The position numbers and the translations under genes were made by a program. Below are positions 1 to 12,059 of a stretch of 64,000 nt of DNA, in pieces. The notes beneath the pieces were generated by a model, which worked only from the letters and a program-made list of their open reading frames with translations, had not been told where the DNA came from and ran no database searches. Each line of letters opens with the position of its first letter. Positions within the stretch are counted from its first letter, which is position 1. Location of the stretch: contig NW_026731985.1 in assembly GCF_028476545.1 (NCBI RefSeq), forward strand, positions 718,501 to 782,500. Reading direction: 5' to 3'. The DNA comes from Physella acuta. Its lineage: Eukaryota; Mollusca; Gastropoda; Physidae.

Positions 1-1127
1 ATACTATACACAGGGGTCTAGCTTAAAGTCAAAAGTAATGAAAGATCTAGAATTCTATATCTATTTGTTGTTTGTTGAAAGAATAGTGAATTGCTCCCCA
101 TGGCCATGGCCTTGGATCATCTGATCTGATGCTGGAGCTACCCATTTATTTTAGACTTCTAGATCTAGACTAGATCTAGATCTATATCTAAATAGAATGG
201 AATTGAGAGCTGCATTGTGAGTGAGAATCAAAATGTGCGTCTGCTGGGATTTTTAGACAAGTGTAACTTCATTAAGATAAGAGGATTAATCATTAGTTGT
301 GTGTCATTGTCTTGTGTGTGTAATGTGTAAAATTACTAATTAGTTACGCGGACGATTGTTTATAGTTTATACCGCTGTGTGACTATAGCTAAGATCTAGA
401 GATCTAGATTAGATCTAGAACTAGATTCTAGATATAGATCTAGATCTAGTTCTATCTAGAAATCTATAGACAGAGAAGTAAGTTTTTGTGATGTGTACGC
501 AAGTTGTCACTCAGTTGTTGAAAAAACGCGCTACTTGCCAAATAAATTTATGGAAAAACAAACCAATAAGTTGAGCTTTTCAATATTGTCTATAATAATG
601 TGAACAAAATATTTTTAAATTTCTAATATAGGGGCCTACCTTTGCTTAAATTTTTACTATCAAACTACATTTTTAATTAAATCATGCACACATTATTAAC
701 TTATAATAAGTTCGGTACATAATATATATTTAATATTTGTTAGTGGTAGCAGTAGACCTACACAGAGTTACAGAGATTTGTTTCTTTCAGTCACTACACA
801 TTTTTTGCCCTGTCTGTAGAATAAAAATTAGTCCCGTAGTTGTCTATTATGTTAAGTATTTTTAGACTTTTTAATCCAAACACACACAAAAACAATCGCA
901 ACCCAAATATCTATTATTAGAGCCTTTAAATTTCGATGTTTCTTAATGGACCTTAAAAAAGTGGATATGAAACATTAAATTAGCAATGTTATACTAAACC
1001 ATAATGCAATATTGTTTCCTTAGTGATATGTTTACCAAAATGGCGGGGACTGTGTTGTTACAATCTGGAGTTCACTGAGTTGGGCTAATTGATATTGTTT
1101 TGATGAATCTGTAAACATTCAATTAAA
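1..1127 (+). promoter_or_regulatory. Upstream region and probable promoter of CFAP69
   Basis: No coding potential was seen here. Two TCTAGA/AGATCT-rich patches lie at about 156-190 and 391-471. A YY1-like motif, AAAATGGCGG, lies at 1037-1046, and a second AAAATGGCG overlaps the CFAP69 start codon at 1125-1133. The ATG at 1040 opens a 12-codon upstream ORF ending at 1078; it matters only if transcription starts before it. No TATA box could be chosen with confidence in such AT-rich DNA. The promoter call is inferred from position only. Confidence 0.4.
156..471. repeat. TCTAGA/AGATCT-rich low-complexity patches
   Basis: Overlapping palindromic hexamers TCTAGA and AGATCT recur many times at about 156-190 and again at 391-471, separated by ordinary AT-rich DNA. 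Similar patches occur at 40128-40627, 58309-58970 and 59870-60255, near the starts of other genes in the window. Confidence 0.75.
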
Positions 1128-4100
1128 ATGGCGTTAGTTCAGACAAACTATCCCCTTAAAAAGCTTAATAGTAACGCGGTAAAAGAACGAGCGACCATTC
1201 CTGTTGTTACTACACATATAATCACAGATAATGATTTGGGGATTGTTGAGGTAAAGAGGTTTGCTAAAATTAAAATAATTTAAAGTTATAAAAACAACTA
1301 ACTTCTTAACTTTTTAAAATCAATAAAAAATATTATAAATACTAAACTGAATTAGAGTTAAAGGTATGGGTTAATAGTAAAATAAGTAAATATCAACATT
1401 AAGTATAGTATTAATTAGTAGGCCTAATATGTTTTAATTAATTACTAATTAGGCTAACTTGTTAGAAGAGTTAAAAGTAGGCCTGCAGTTTGTTAACTAT
1501 CAGAATTAATTATTAGATTTAGATTAAATCTACTTTTACTATTTAGTCATTAGCATAAAAAAATAATTTAAAAGTTAAAAGTAGACTAGGTGTTTTACTT
1601 ATAAGTTATTATTGTATTAGGGGTCGTCCATAAATGACATCACACTCGAAGGGGGAGGGGGTGCCTATTTTTGTGACGGTGTGTAATGAGTGGGAGGGGT
1701 ATGTCACAATTGTGCATAATAAAAAGCTATGTTAGAGAACTAATTTAGCCATTATTTTGCATTTTAGAAAACTGTTTTAATTTAATAAATTCAAGTAGCA
1801 AATAGTAATTGCTTGCCTAATTACTATTTCCTTATTAGGGACCTAAGACCAAGAAAATATGCCCTCATTTAAAATTTAGAATAAAATTAAGTAGGCTAAA
1901 AAAGGTTATTAAATACTAAGCAATGTGCTATTTAATATTTTAAATCTAAACTAAACTGTAAGAAATAATACATTATTATTACTAATTATTTCTATTATTA
2001 GTAATATTAGAACCCTGTTTTCAGAAAACTTGAGTGAACTCACTTTAGTCTACTACACTAGTCTTGACTGAAACATACATATTTCATTTACTAATTAAAG
2101 CAAGTGATTCTAGTTGGGTCTTATTCGTTATAGTACTTGACTAGTCTACAGATTTTGATTTACATTGTAAATAATAATTTATTTCTATAGACTTAGACCT
2201 ATTATTGATTTACAGATTTTAATGTTTTTAAAAAATGTTGCTTTGATGATCTTTAGTCACAGTAGAGTGTACTGGATTTTTTTAAATTATATTATCAGTA
2301 CTCAAAATTTGACACCATAATATACACAGAAGAAAACACCTATATATACAATACAGAATGGCCTCGTATTTAGTATCAGATTTACTGAAAAAAAAAAATT
2401 ACTGAAAAATGTTTGGTATTGCAATGACTACTAAAATACTATTGTAGTAAGTGTTTGAAAAGAAAATTAGTAAGTAATGACACAAATTGAGTTTATGTAT
2501 GTTTTTTTTATAGGATGGCAAGCAACAGCCTGTCAACTTCAAAAGAATTGTCAAACTACTTACAGATCCACATTCGGTATGTATTAGCTTTTCAGTTTTT
2601 ATCAAGTAGGTCTACTGGTTTAACATCTATAACACATATTTCTATAAATAGTAATGCTGATACCCTAGTCATTAGATTTTAGGTTTAGAAAAATGCTGGT
2701 CTGAGTTTGGGAAAGTTGCTAATATGAACCAAAGTCGTTAGTCATCTCATCTGTAAAAGTATGTGAGTTAAAGTAGGCAGCTAACACCTATGCACATCAA
2801 AACCTAAATTGTCTTTTCTTTTTATGTTATTTATTATTTTTTAATGTCATGAAATTTAAATGGTAAAATTAGCTGATTACCCAGTCTTAACCCTAATGAT
2901 TGGTTGGGTTTTCCAAATAGTTTTCATAAATTTAAATGTTTCAGGAGATGCTGTTTGAAAGACATGTCCATGCTCTTATCAAAATGACCAAGCAGTTTTC
3001 CAAAGGATTTGTATCCTTACATTTTTATTTTTTGTAGTTTTAATACATTTTTACTTTCTCGTATATACGAAGTATAGAGAAAGTCTTGTAATCGTCCAAA
3101 AAAAAAAATCGAGATTTTTGCAAATCTCGACGTTTTACATCTCACTGATACGGAAAAACATAATTTTGCAATCTTGTCCGTATGTCTGTGTGTGTGTGTG
3201 TGTGTGTCCGTGTGTAAACACGATCACTTGAGTACCGTTACAGCTAGGTTGATGAAATTTCATATATAAGTATTTTATCAAAATCGTAGATCCGTATCAA
3301 CTTTTGAGCGATTTCCGATAACCGGAAGTGGTACTTTTTCTACTCTGAATTTTTCAAAAGCCTATAACTTGAGTACTATTTCAGATAGATAAATGAAATT
3401 TGATATGTAAGTAAAAGATCTAATTCGCTACCTGCTGTCAAATTTTGAGTAATTTCCGTTGACCGGAAGTACTTATTTACGCTATTTCCGATTTCTTAAA
3501 AAACGCATGTAAATTTATAAAGTACTAATAATATTGCGCACTATTATGCACATCTTTATTTAGCGTTCACTTGGTGTGCATTTCTTTTTTCTACGAGATT
3601 ATATTCTATTTTTAAAAATTTGAGTATTTAAAATGGATTAAAAATCATGTCTAGAAGTCTATATCCCGAGTTGCCATCCCCCGTAGTGTTATATTAGAAT
3701 ATTCGAGAAAGTTTAGGGGAGGTCACTCCCGGTTTATTATACTTTGTGATGTAAATTGAAATGTATTTGCTTAATATGAGTAAAGAGCATTAAGAAATTT
3801 TTTTGTAACTAGGTATTGCTGTGCAGCGTACATAAAAAAATCTCTACAATAACACTTCATTAACTTTTAGAATACATGTTTTACTTAACCCATTGTCAGC
3901 CAATGAAAGATCTGGTGCAGCTTTTTAAAATCTTGAACATTTGTGCTGATCGAGTAGATGCTAACCCTGTTTACGAAAAGCCAATTCTAGAAATTCTGAA
4001 GCTGTGTAGCCTCCCATTTTTAATGGAAAAAGCATCAGATGAATTGGTTTATGAACAGATAGTGGTTGAGTCTATATCACAGCTGGGTGAGTTGTTTTTA

Positions 4101-7100
4101 AATCAAATTTGTTTTTGTAACTTCAAGTTTTAAAAATGATTCCTTCAAAACTGTTTTGTATTGGCTGCACTAATATCAGGGAGAGTGCGAACATCTAACT
4201 TGCTTGGTCAGTGTGGACTCTAGTACACTCCACGCCTACATACACACATACAAGTCAACTGCCAACGTACAGTGTAGGTCTATTTAGGTGAACACTATCA
4301 CTTAGTTCAAGAGTTCACAAAAACTTAAAAGTAAAATTTTCAGATTGATTACATTTGTGGGAATTTTTTAAATCATGTAACATCAAGTGGAATTGGTTTT
4401 TTTTTTATGTAGGCTACTTGATGAGAATTCCCAGTTCTGAAGTAAGAAACCAAATATGCAGCACATTGCTCAGTTTTACAACTATCAAAAGCAAGCAAGA
4501 ATTTATTAGTAAGTCTCATAATTTTAATTCATTATCTTAACATGTTTGATGTTTACAGATTTTAAAGACAACTTCTGACTGTTCACATAAATGGAAGTCT
4601 GCTTATTATTTGACATCCATAGACTTTTTACTGATGTAAACATTTAATGCTGGATAGTTTATACAGTTTTAATCAATTTTATTTTCAGACTTGAAACCAA
4701 CTAATTTAAAATTTAATAACAAGATGATAGAAATCAGCGATATTTCAGAAACTTTAATAAAAGTAAGAAACATTTATATGTAAAACTTTGTTATAGACAG
4801 TTGTAAGTTTGAACCCAAAACAAAATATATAGTCAAGTTTTCTTTTGTCACCAGGCTTTAGCCTTGCTGGAAACAGATTTGGCTGTAAAACTCAAGGTTT
4901 TAGAAATCTTACAGCATTTTTCTAAAAATTCTGGTGAGCTATAAATCATATTAGATACAATTCTCAGTGTTAGAAACTAATCAGCTTTAATTACATGCAG
5001 TTGTTGCTTTTAGAGTTAAATATCTTCAATCTAATAAAGGAGTTATACCAATTATATGTTTTATCAAGCTAAAAAAAATATTTTCTGTTTGAATCTTTGG
5101 TAAATGTGGAATTGTTTGTTTCAATTGTAGCAAAAAACTGTGATCAAATTTTACATGTTGATGGAGGGCGAAGGATTTGTTCTCGCCTCATGGATGCTGA
5201 CCCTAGTGGCCAACTTTTGTTTCGATCAGTCGACATTCTGTGGAACTTGATGGATAAAGGAGACACAGCTGTGCTTGCCAGCCAACTCAACAACCTAATA
5301 TGCATCAGGTAAATTCCTTTTCACTAGTCAAGCAAAAAAATTATATATAGTGCTCAAGACCATAGGACAGCCATAAATTCACCTATCTCTAGTGGCATTA
5401 GAGTAAGTAAAGCAGCTGGGCACAAAACAGACTACACTATCCATTTACATGCCAAGGTCATACAAACAGGTGTTCTACTTCATCTTCCCTTGTGATCATC
5501 TATAACATCTATGATATAAACTATATCAATTACTCTAATTTTCTTTTTTTTTTTTGGGAGGTTAAAATTATTATTATATCTTCTCTTGTTTGAGAATTAA
5601 TATAGTGACATTTATTTGTAATATATAGGCCTATTTTTACAAATTGAATAATTATTAAATAATGATCAGATTAGCTTGATAAATAAATTTGATATTTTTT
5701 CTCAACATGTATGTAGATCTATATTTCATGTTTGTTTTTTTTTACTTTTTTATATCATCAAGTCTAAAATGGTATTGGTTTATATTTCTACAAGCTTGTA
5801 AATAAGTTTCCCAAGCTGCAAGATTTTGTTTTTTTTTATTAGTCAGTTGCGAGACGCTTTTGTGTATGAAATGACCCAAGGATACAGCCATTATGACAGG
5901 CAACTAAGGAATGATCTACTAGTGATAGCCACACTGGTTGCTTATCAATGCCCACAAGCACCCTTTGTTGAAACAGGATTTGCCAAGCAGTTAACACTAT
6001 TTGCCACTTTTCAGGAGGGTAATTTCTTCTTATAGCGTATTTTACATCTTGTACATTATTAAATAAATAAATAGCCTAAATAAAAAAATAATGTGAGAGG
6101 ATTATTCACCATTTGTGTTTGATTATGAGCACTGTCTATTTTCAGTGAAATCTCACAATGTTCTTGTGCGCCACCTTAAACTCCAGACAAACCATGAAGA
6201 CTTTGAGCTCCGTAAACTACTCATCAATATTTTAGTAGTTCTCAGCAAAGACAGGACAGTTGTTTCTGTAAGAATGTTTGTTTATCAAAGAAAATAATTT
6301 AATCCTTGGTTTTTTTGTTTTGACAAGATATATAAATGCATTTGATTTAGTGAAGTTTTTATTTATTATTTAATTACATCTAATTTACAAATAGACCTGG
6401 CATACATCTTTTTTTAGATATGTTTAAAACAAAGATTTAATAGTGCACCAAAAAAGTCATCCCACTAAATGGTATTTGAATGGTATTGAATCAAAATTAT
6501 TACTTTAGTGACTCATGAATAGCCTCACACTTTTTGTGTCCTTCATTCTTTGTGGTGAAATCTCATCTTTCCACATGGTTCATGATGTAGTGAAGTCTTG
6601 ACTTTTAGAGTTCTTTTAGTAACATGAGTATAACCATAGCATCATATTAACTATTGTATACAGGGGCGGAACTACCATACCGCCAGACCCCGCAATGCGG
6701 GGGGGCCCAGGACGTTTAGGGGCCCAGTTCCGACCAAAAAACAATGGGTTTTTTTTTTCAAAAATTATGTTTTTCATGCATCTTGAAAGTGGTTTTGTAT
6801 AAAAAAAAACAGGTCTACTATAGCAGAGATTGTTGCGTAGAAAAATATTTTAATATCTACAAGAGCTATAGTTTGAAAGGTAGGCAAACATTCACACTAC
6901 TTCCATGACTTACTGCCCTTCTTTAAAATAGGTATGCCCACGAAGCTCATTTAAATAGTTTTGTACTATGTATATTAAAAAGCAATTGATTCTCTGAATT
7001 GTTATTTAAATAAGACGTTATAAACCGTGGTATAGCTATAAAATCAATTTTTTCAAAATTGATATTGTAAAAGCCAAAAATGAAAAAAATAAACATAACG

Positions 7101-9528
7101 CGAGAAACCATTCTCGAATCAAGCTTACGTCTTTATATATTTTTGAGCAGCATGAATTGTAGTGGCCATGATTATTTCTAACCCAAGATGAGTTTGGACT
7201 AAATTTGTCTGGTTTGTTTTCTCAGAATGGTTATTTATTGCAATGAAGTAGACTTAATTACTCAGGATATAGATTTTATATATATATAGATTTATATATA
7301 AATAGATTATATATATATATATATATAGGGTAAAGGAGGGCGTTAAGAGCCGTGTGGTATTAAGCCCCAATCAACACCCCACCCCCACAAAACCCCCAAT
7401 AACACTGCTAATCTACTTCTGAGGTAACAACCACTGCTGTTCTTTGGTAACAGAGAAGCAGAGGATTCATTTTATGTAATATATGACCCACTTGGTCCAA
7501 TAGGGAGAGGATGAGACAGGGTTTAATCCCACTGCTCTTTCCCTAAAATTTCTTATCTCAATAAAACCATTTTGTGAACTTTTTTTCCAAATAGACATAA
7601 CTTAGGAAACTTTACTTTGTAATAAACCAAATGAGTTTTTCAAGCCCATTCTTTGTTCCTGTATTAGAACATTGGTTGTTGTACATTTTAACACTATTTT
7701 TATAGCTATGGCTAGAATAGTTTTATTTTGGTGAATTTTTTTTGCACAGTGATTATTGGTGCCAAAACAAAATGGCCGACATTTGTCCCATTTTACCATG
7801 CTATAAAGTTTTTATCATTATCAGAGTAAAACTTGACTGATCATTACCATAATGGTTTTATTTGTTAGATAATAACTAAATCTACATGAATACATTAATT
7901 TTGTCCACTAGCTTGCCTGTTTATAAAAGTTATAACAGATACTGTTATGTGGCTCTTGAAACCCTAAGTGCAAGTTTCTCATTTATTAGACCACTGAATA
8001 TGACACTGGTATAGGAAAAGTTAACACAAAATGTATTAATTGTTAAACAGACTTGTGTCTAAATGATAGAAATACAATTCTAACCTGCTAAAAAGTAAAA
8101 ATTCAGCCATCTGATGTTAGCAAGGTAATTTTTAAAATGGTACAAGTACTTATTACCCCTAAGGGGCAATACAGCCGACTCAGCCCCCACCTGTTTCTAA
8201 CCAACCATAAAACTTCTAATCTCTTTGTAGGTAACAGGAATAAATGCTCTTAGGTCTCAGCCAATCTGGGGTGGTATGTTATGTAATTTATGACCCTCAT
8301 GGTCCAGCAGGGAAGTAAACAGACACATTAATACCACTGCTCCCCCCTTACAATTTCTTACCCCCATGATACCCAGCCCCCACCAGTTTCTGGCCAACTA
8401 TAAAACTTCATCTCTTTGTAGGTAACATGGATTACAGTTACAGATCTCAGAAAACTGGGGGGGGGGGGGGGGGGGTGGCATGTTATGTAATATATGACCT
8501 TCATGGTCTAGCAGGGTGGAGACCAAAGAGGAATCAGTACCACTGCTCTCCCCTCACAATTTCTTACCTCCATGAAAGCCAGACTCCACCTGTATCTAAC
8601 CCACCCTAAAACTTCATCTCTTTGTAGGTAACATGGACTAAGTTCTTATATCTCAGCCAACCAGAGATAGCATCTCCTTATGTAATTTATGGCCCTCAGG
8701 GTCCAGCAAGGAGAAAAAAAGGGGAAACCAGTACCACTGCTCTCCCCTCACAATTTCTCACCCTCATGATACCCAGCCCCCACCTGTATCTAACCCACCA
8801 TAAAACTTGTCTCTTTGTAGGTAGCATGGACTTAGTTCTTAGATCTCAGCCAACCAGAGATAGCATCTCCTTATGTAATTTATGGCCCTCAGGGTCCAGC
8901 AAGGAGAACAAAGGGGAAACCAGTACAACTGCTCTCCCCTCAACATTTCTCACCTCCATGTCATGTTATGTAATATAGCACACATGGCTTATCAGGGGAA
9001 AGCATTAAGGCAGATTAGTACCACCCCTTTTTACATACAAGAATGTTAACTCTGGACAGCTACACACTAGTATACTAGCTACACACTAGGCATACTAATG
9101 TGCCTACTGTAAACTACTAGACTTTAGGGCTTAGGCCCTATGTACACCTGCAATTGTATCAATTGTAGACTGGGCCCATTGGGGCCTAGTGATAGCTAGT
9201 ATCAGTTAAAGTGTGTGTACACAGCATTAACTATTTTGGGGGTAGAAATTAATTATTTTTATTGCGGAGTTAGTCTAAACTAGGAGATAATACTTATTGC
9301 CCCATTGCCCGGCTCCTTTCACCCCAAATGCTGATTTTGGGGGTATGACAATAAATGTTCAATTAAACCCATTTAAAGTATATTTAATAGACTTTGTTAT
9401 TATTTTTATATTGTGTAAGATATGTTAGAATAATTTTGCCATATTTTCAATACTAAAAAATTCTTAGATTAGTAGAAATCTTTAAAAATGTACAGGTGCT
9501 AAAAAGTGTGGCTCTTAACGCCCTCCTT

Positions 9529-9608
<80 letters not shown>

Positions 9609-12020
9609 GGCCCTAATTTTTTCTTTGCGGGGGAGCCCCTTTTTTCTAGTTCCGCCACTGATTGTATAATCATTTTTTGTACATTTCATAGATACTGTTA
9701 AATATTTGTGTGAATACTAAATAAATTAGAACTTAAATTTAAGTGTGTTGAAATCAGATAAATTAACTAATAATTTTTTTGTACCTTCCACAGATTCTGT
9801 CAGAAGGTCATTTGCTGCTGGCCCTGTTTTCATTTGTCCGGGCTAATGACCAGAAAGCTGAACCTCGAGACTGGAGTCCAGCCCAGTTTGAAGAACTCCA
9901 GCTTCACGCCATGGCATCATTGTGCACACTTTGTCCTCTGATGCTAGAGGACTACATGACATGCCAAGGCTCAACAAGGTTGCTTCTGTTACTGGAGTGG
10001 TGTGTGGGGCCAGGTCTGAACTGCTTTATTTAATTTAGTGGTAAAATATTTGTAGATAACTACCTGCCTTTTAAATGGTAATGTTAGGTTAAACCACCCA
10101 CTTAAACATATAATTCTTTTTAACGATATTTTACTTGTAAATGAAATTACTTGTTTTTAAAGTATTTAGATTTTGCTCGAGATAATAATCTAATAATCTG
10201 GTGATGCAGATAATTGATTTTTAAATGATTCAAGGAATTAAAGTTAAAGGGTTAAAATATATTTATTATTTTGGTTCTTTTTTCTTTCTTTTTTTTTTTT
10301 GCAAAACTACAAAATTTTAAACAGTAAACAGAATAAAGGATTTTCAAAGTTTTCTACAGTAAATAAAGTTTCTTTCACTTTTTTGACTGTACTGAAGATA
10401 AAATGGTTTATGTTTAAACAGAAGAATTTAGTGGACAAGGTAACAGCTTCCATGGAACTGGGGGCAGAGGAACAAAGAAAGCTCAGATGAGACATTGTCT
10501 TCGTTTGTTGCGCGCTGTGGTCTCTGTGGGAGATGATAACCTGCTACAAGACTTAACTGATCAGGGCGCCATTAACCAGATGATAGGTCAGTGCAAATAT
10601 TTTTAGAGGTTTTAAGAAACTAGTACAAAAATTACAGAAGAGTTCTGATATTGGTTTTATTTTTATAGCAGCCTTATACGATGGATTGTCAATATGATTT
10701 CTTCTCTTTAGCTTTATGTACAAAATGTAAGTAGGCCTATCTTAAGAAATTTCATGTTTTATGTTCACATTTTTCCCACACTGAAATACTGTTTATTATT
10801 TCTTTCCTTTTTTACTTCATTTGCATAAAAATTATTTTAAAGTTTTCTTTACTGAATAAAAATCTGAGAATAATTATTTTCTGAATTGCACTTGCACTCA
10901 GCATTTTTGCAAGATAACCTCATACTCAAAAAAAAATTACATACCTAACAAAGTAAATACAACTGGAAAAGTGATCTCCATCAACTTTTAGTTTTTGCAA
11001 ATAGTTGTAACATTTTGGCTCCTGTGGTCTCCCAGGATTTTTATTAAAAAGAAGGCTTATGTTGCTTATTCTGAGATCTATTAGCATAGATACATTTAAT
11101 AAAACAAATATAAGGTAGCTTTTAATTTATCATATTGTTTGTCATTAAACAACACTTATATTATTTATTCCTAGTCTTTCAATCTCACTAGATATATAAA
11201 AAAATAAGAAAAAACAATTAAACATGTTTCAAAACTGTGCCTTTGTTTTCAACAGGGGTCTTGAATACTGCATTTAACCAGAGAATTGAGGAACATGATG
11301 CTATCGAGATTGAGATGCAGACAGACATACTTTTTATTCTCTCATGCCTGTGTGAGAAAGACATACACAGAAAGGTATGGGCTTATTCTTACAGATATGT
11401 TTGTTGGTTTGTTTGTCACATAAAAAGTCACTGTTATCTTAGATGAGTAAAACATAAATAATGAGCACATTGTGTTGAAGTAGTGATTAAAAGAGGATAA
11501 AAGAAATGTAATTTGAAGCTGACAGTTTTTGAGTTGGTTATGAAATGCTAGCAGTTTATTATCTATTCCATTTAGGTTTAAAACAATATCTTCTTAAAGA
11601 ATTTGTAAGGTATATTCTATGAATTTTTTAAATGTCAGTTCCTGTACCTTGTTAAGAGATTTCAAGATTTATATAAATTATAGGATTAAGTGCATTAGTA
11701 CTTAAAACATTTATACTGCACTAACCAGTAAATCTTAGGTCAGCTCACAATCTAGACTATTCAAGATTAAAGTTAAACCATTCAAAATACTAAGTGAAGC
11801 AATAAATAAAGAAAACAACTAAAATGTATTAAATCATTAATCAAGGGAAATAACTCATAAGCTGCTTATCAAATTTTTTACTTTCTCGTATATACGAAGT
11901 ATAGAGAAAGTCTTGTAATCGTGCAAAAAAAAAAAATCGAGATTTTTGCAAATCTCGACGTTTTACATCTCACTGATACGGAAAAACATAATTTTGCAAT
12001 CTTGTCCGTATGTCTGTGTG

Positions 12021-12059
<39 letters not shown>

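Larger units (their letters stand above)
6661..9660. mobile_element. hAT-type element, 3.0 kb, non-autonomous, in CFAP69 intron 10
   Basis: The left end CAGGGGCGGAACTA and the right end (reverse complement CAGTGGCGGAACTA) are hAT-like CAGNG termini. They are flanked by a perfect 8-bp target duplication, ATTGTATA, at 6653-6660 and 9661-9668. No transposase reading frame was seen, so it was probably moved in trans. Its inner (TA)n tract has been entered by another inverted-repeat element at 7328-9533, which accounts for most of its length. A right end of the same family occurs at about 38784-38846, also next to a (TA)n tract. Confidence 0.85.

Noticed and set aside
3876-3899. Upstream ATG extending the frame of CFAP69 exon 4
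   Set aside because: The acceptor at CATTGTCAG keeps phase 0 with exon 3; the ATG before it lies in the intron.
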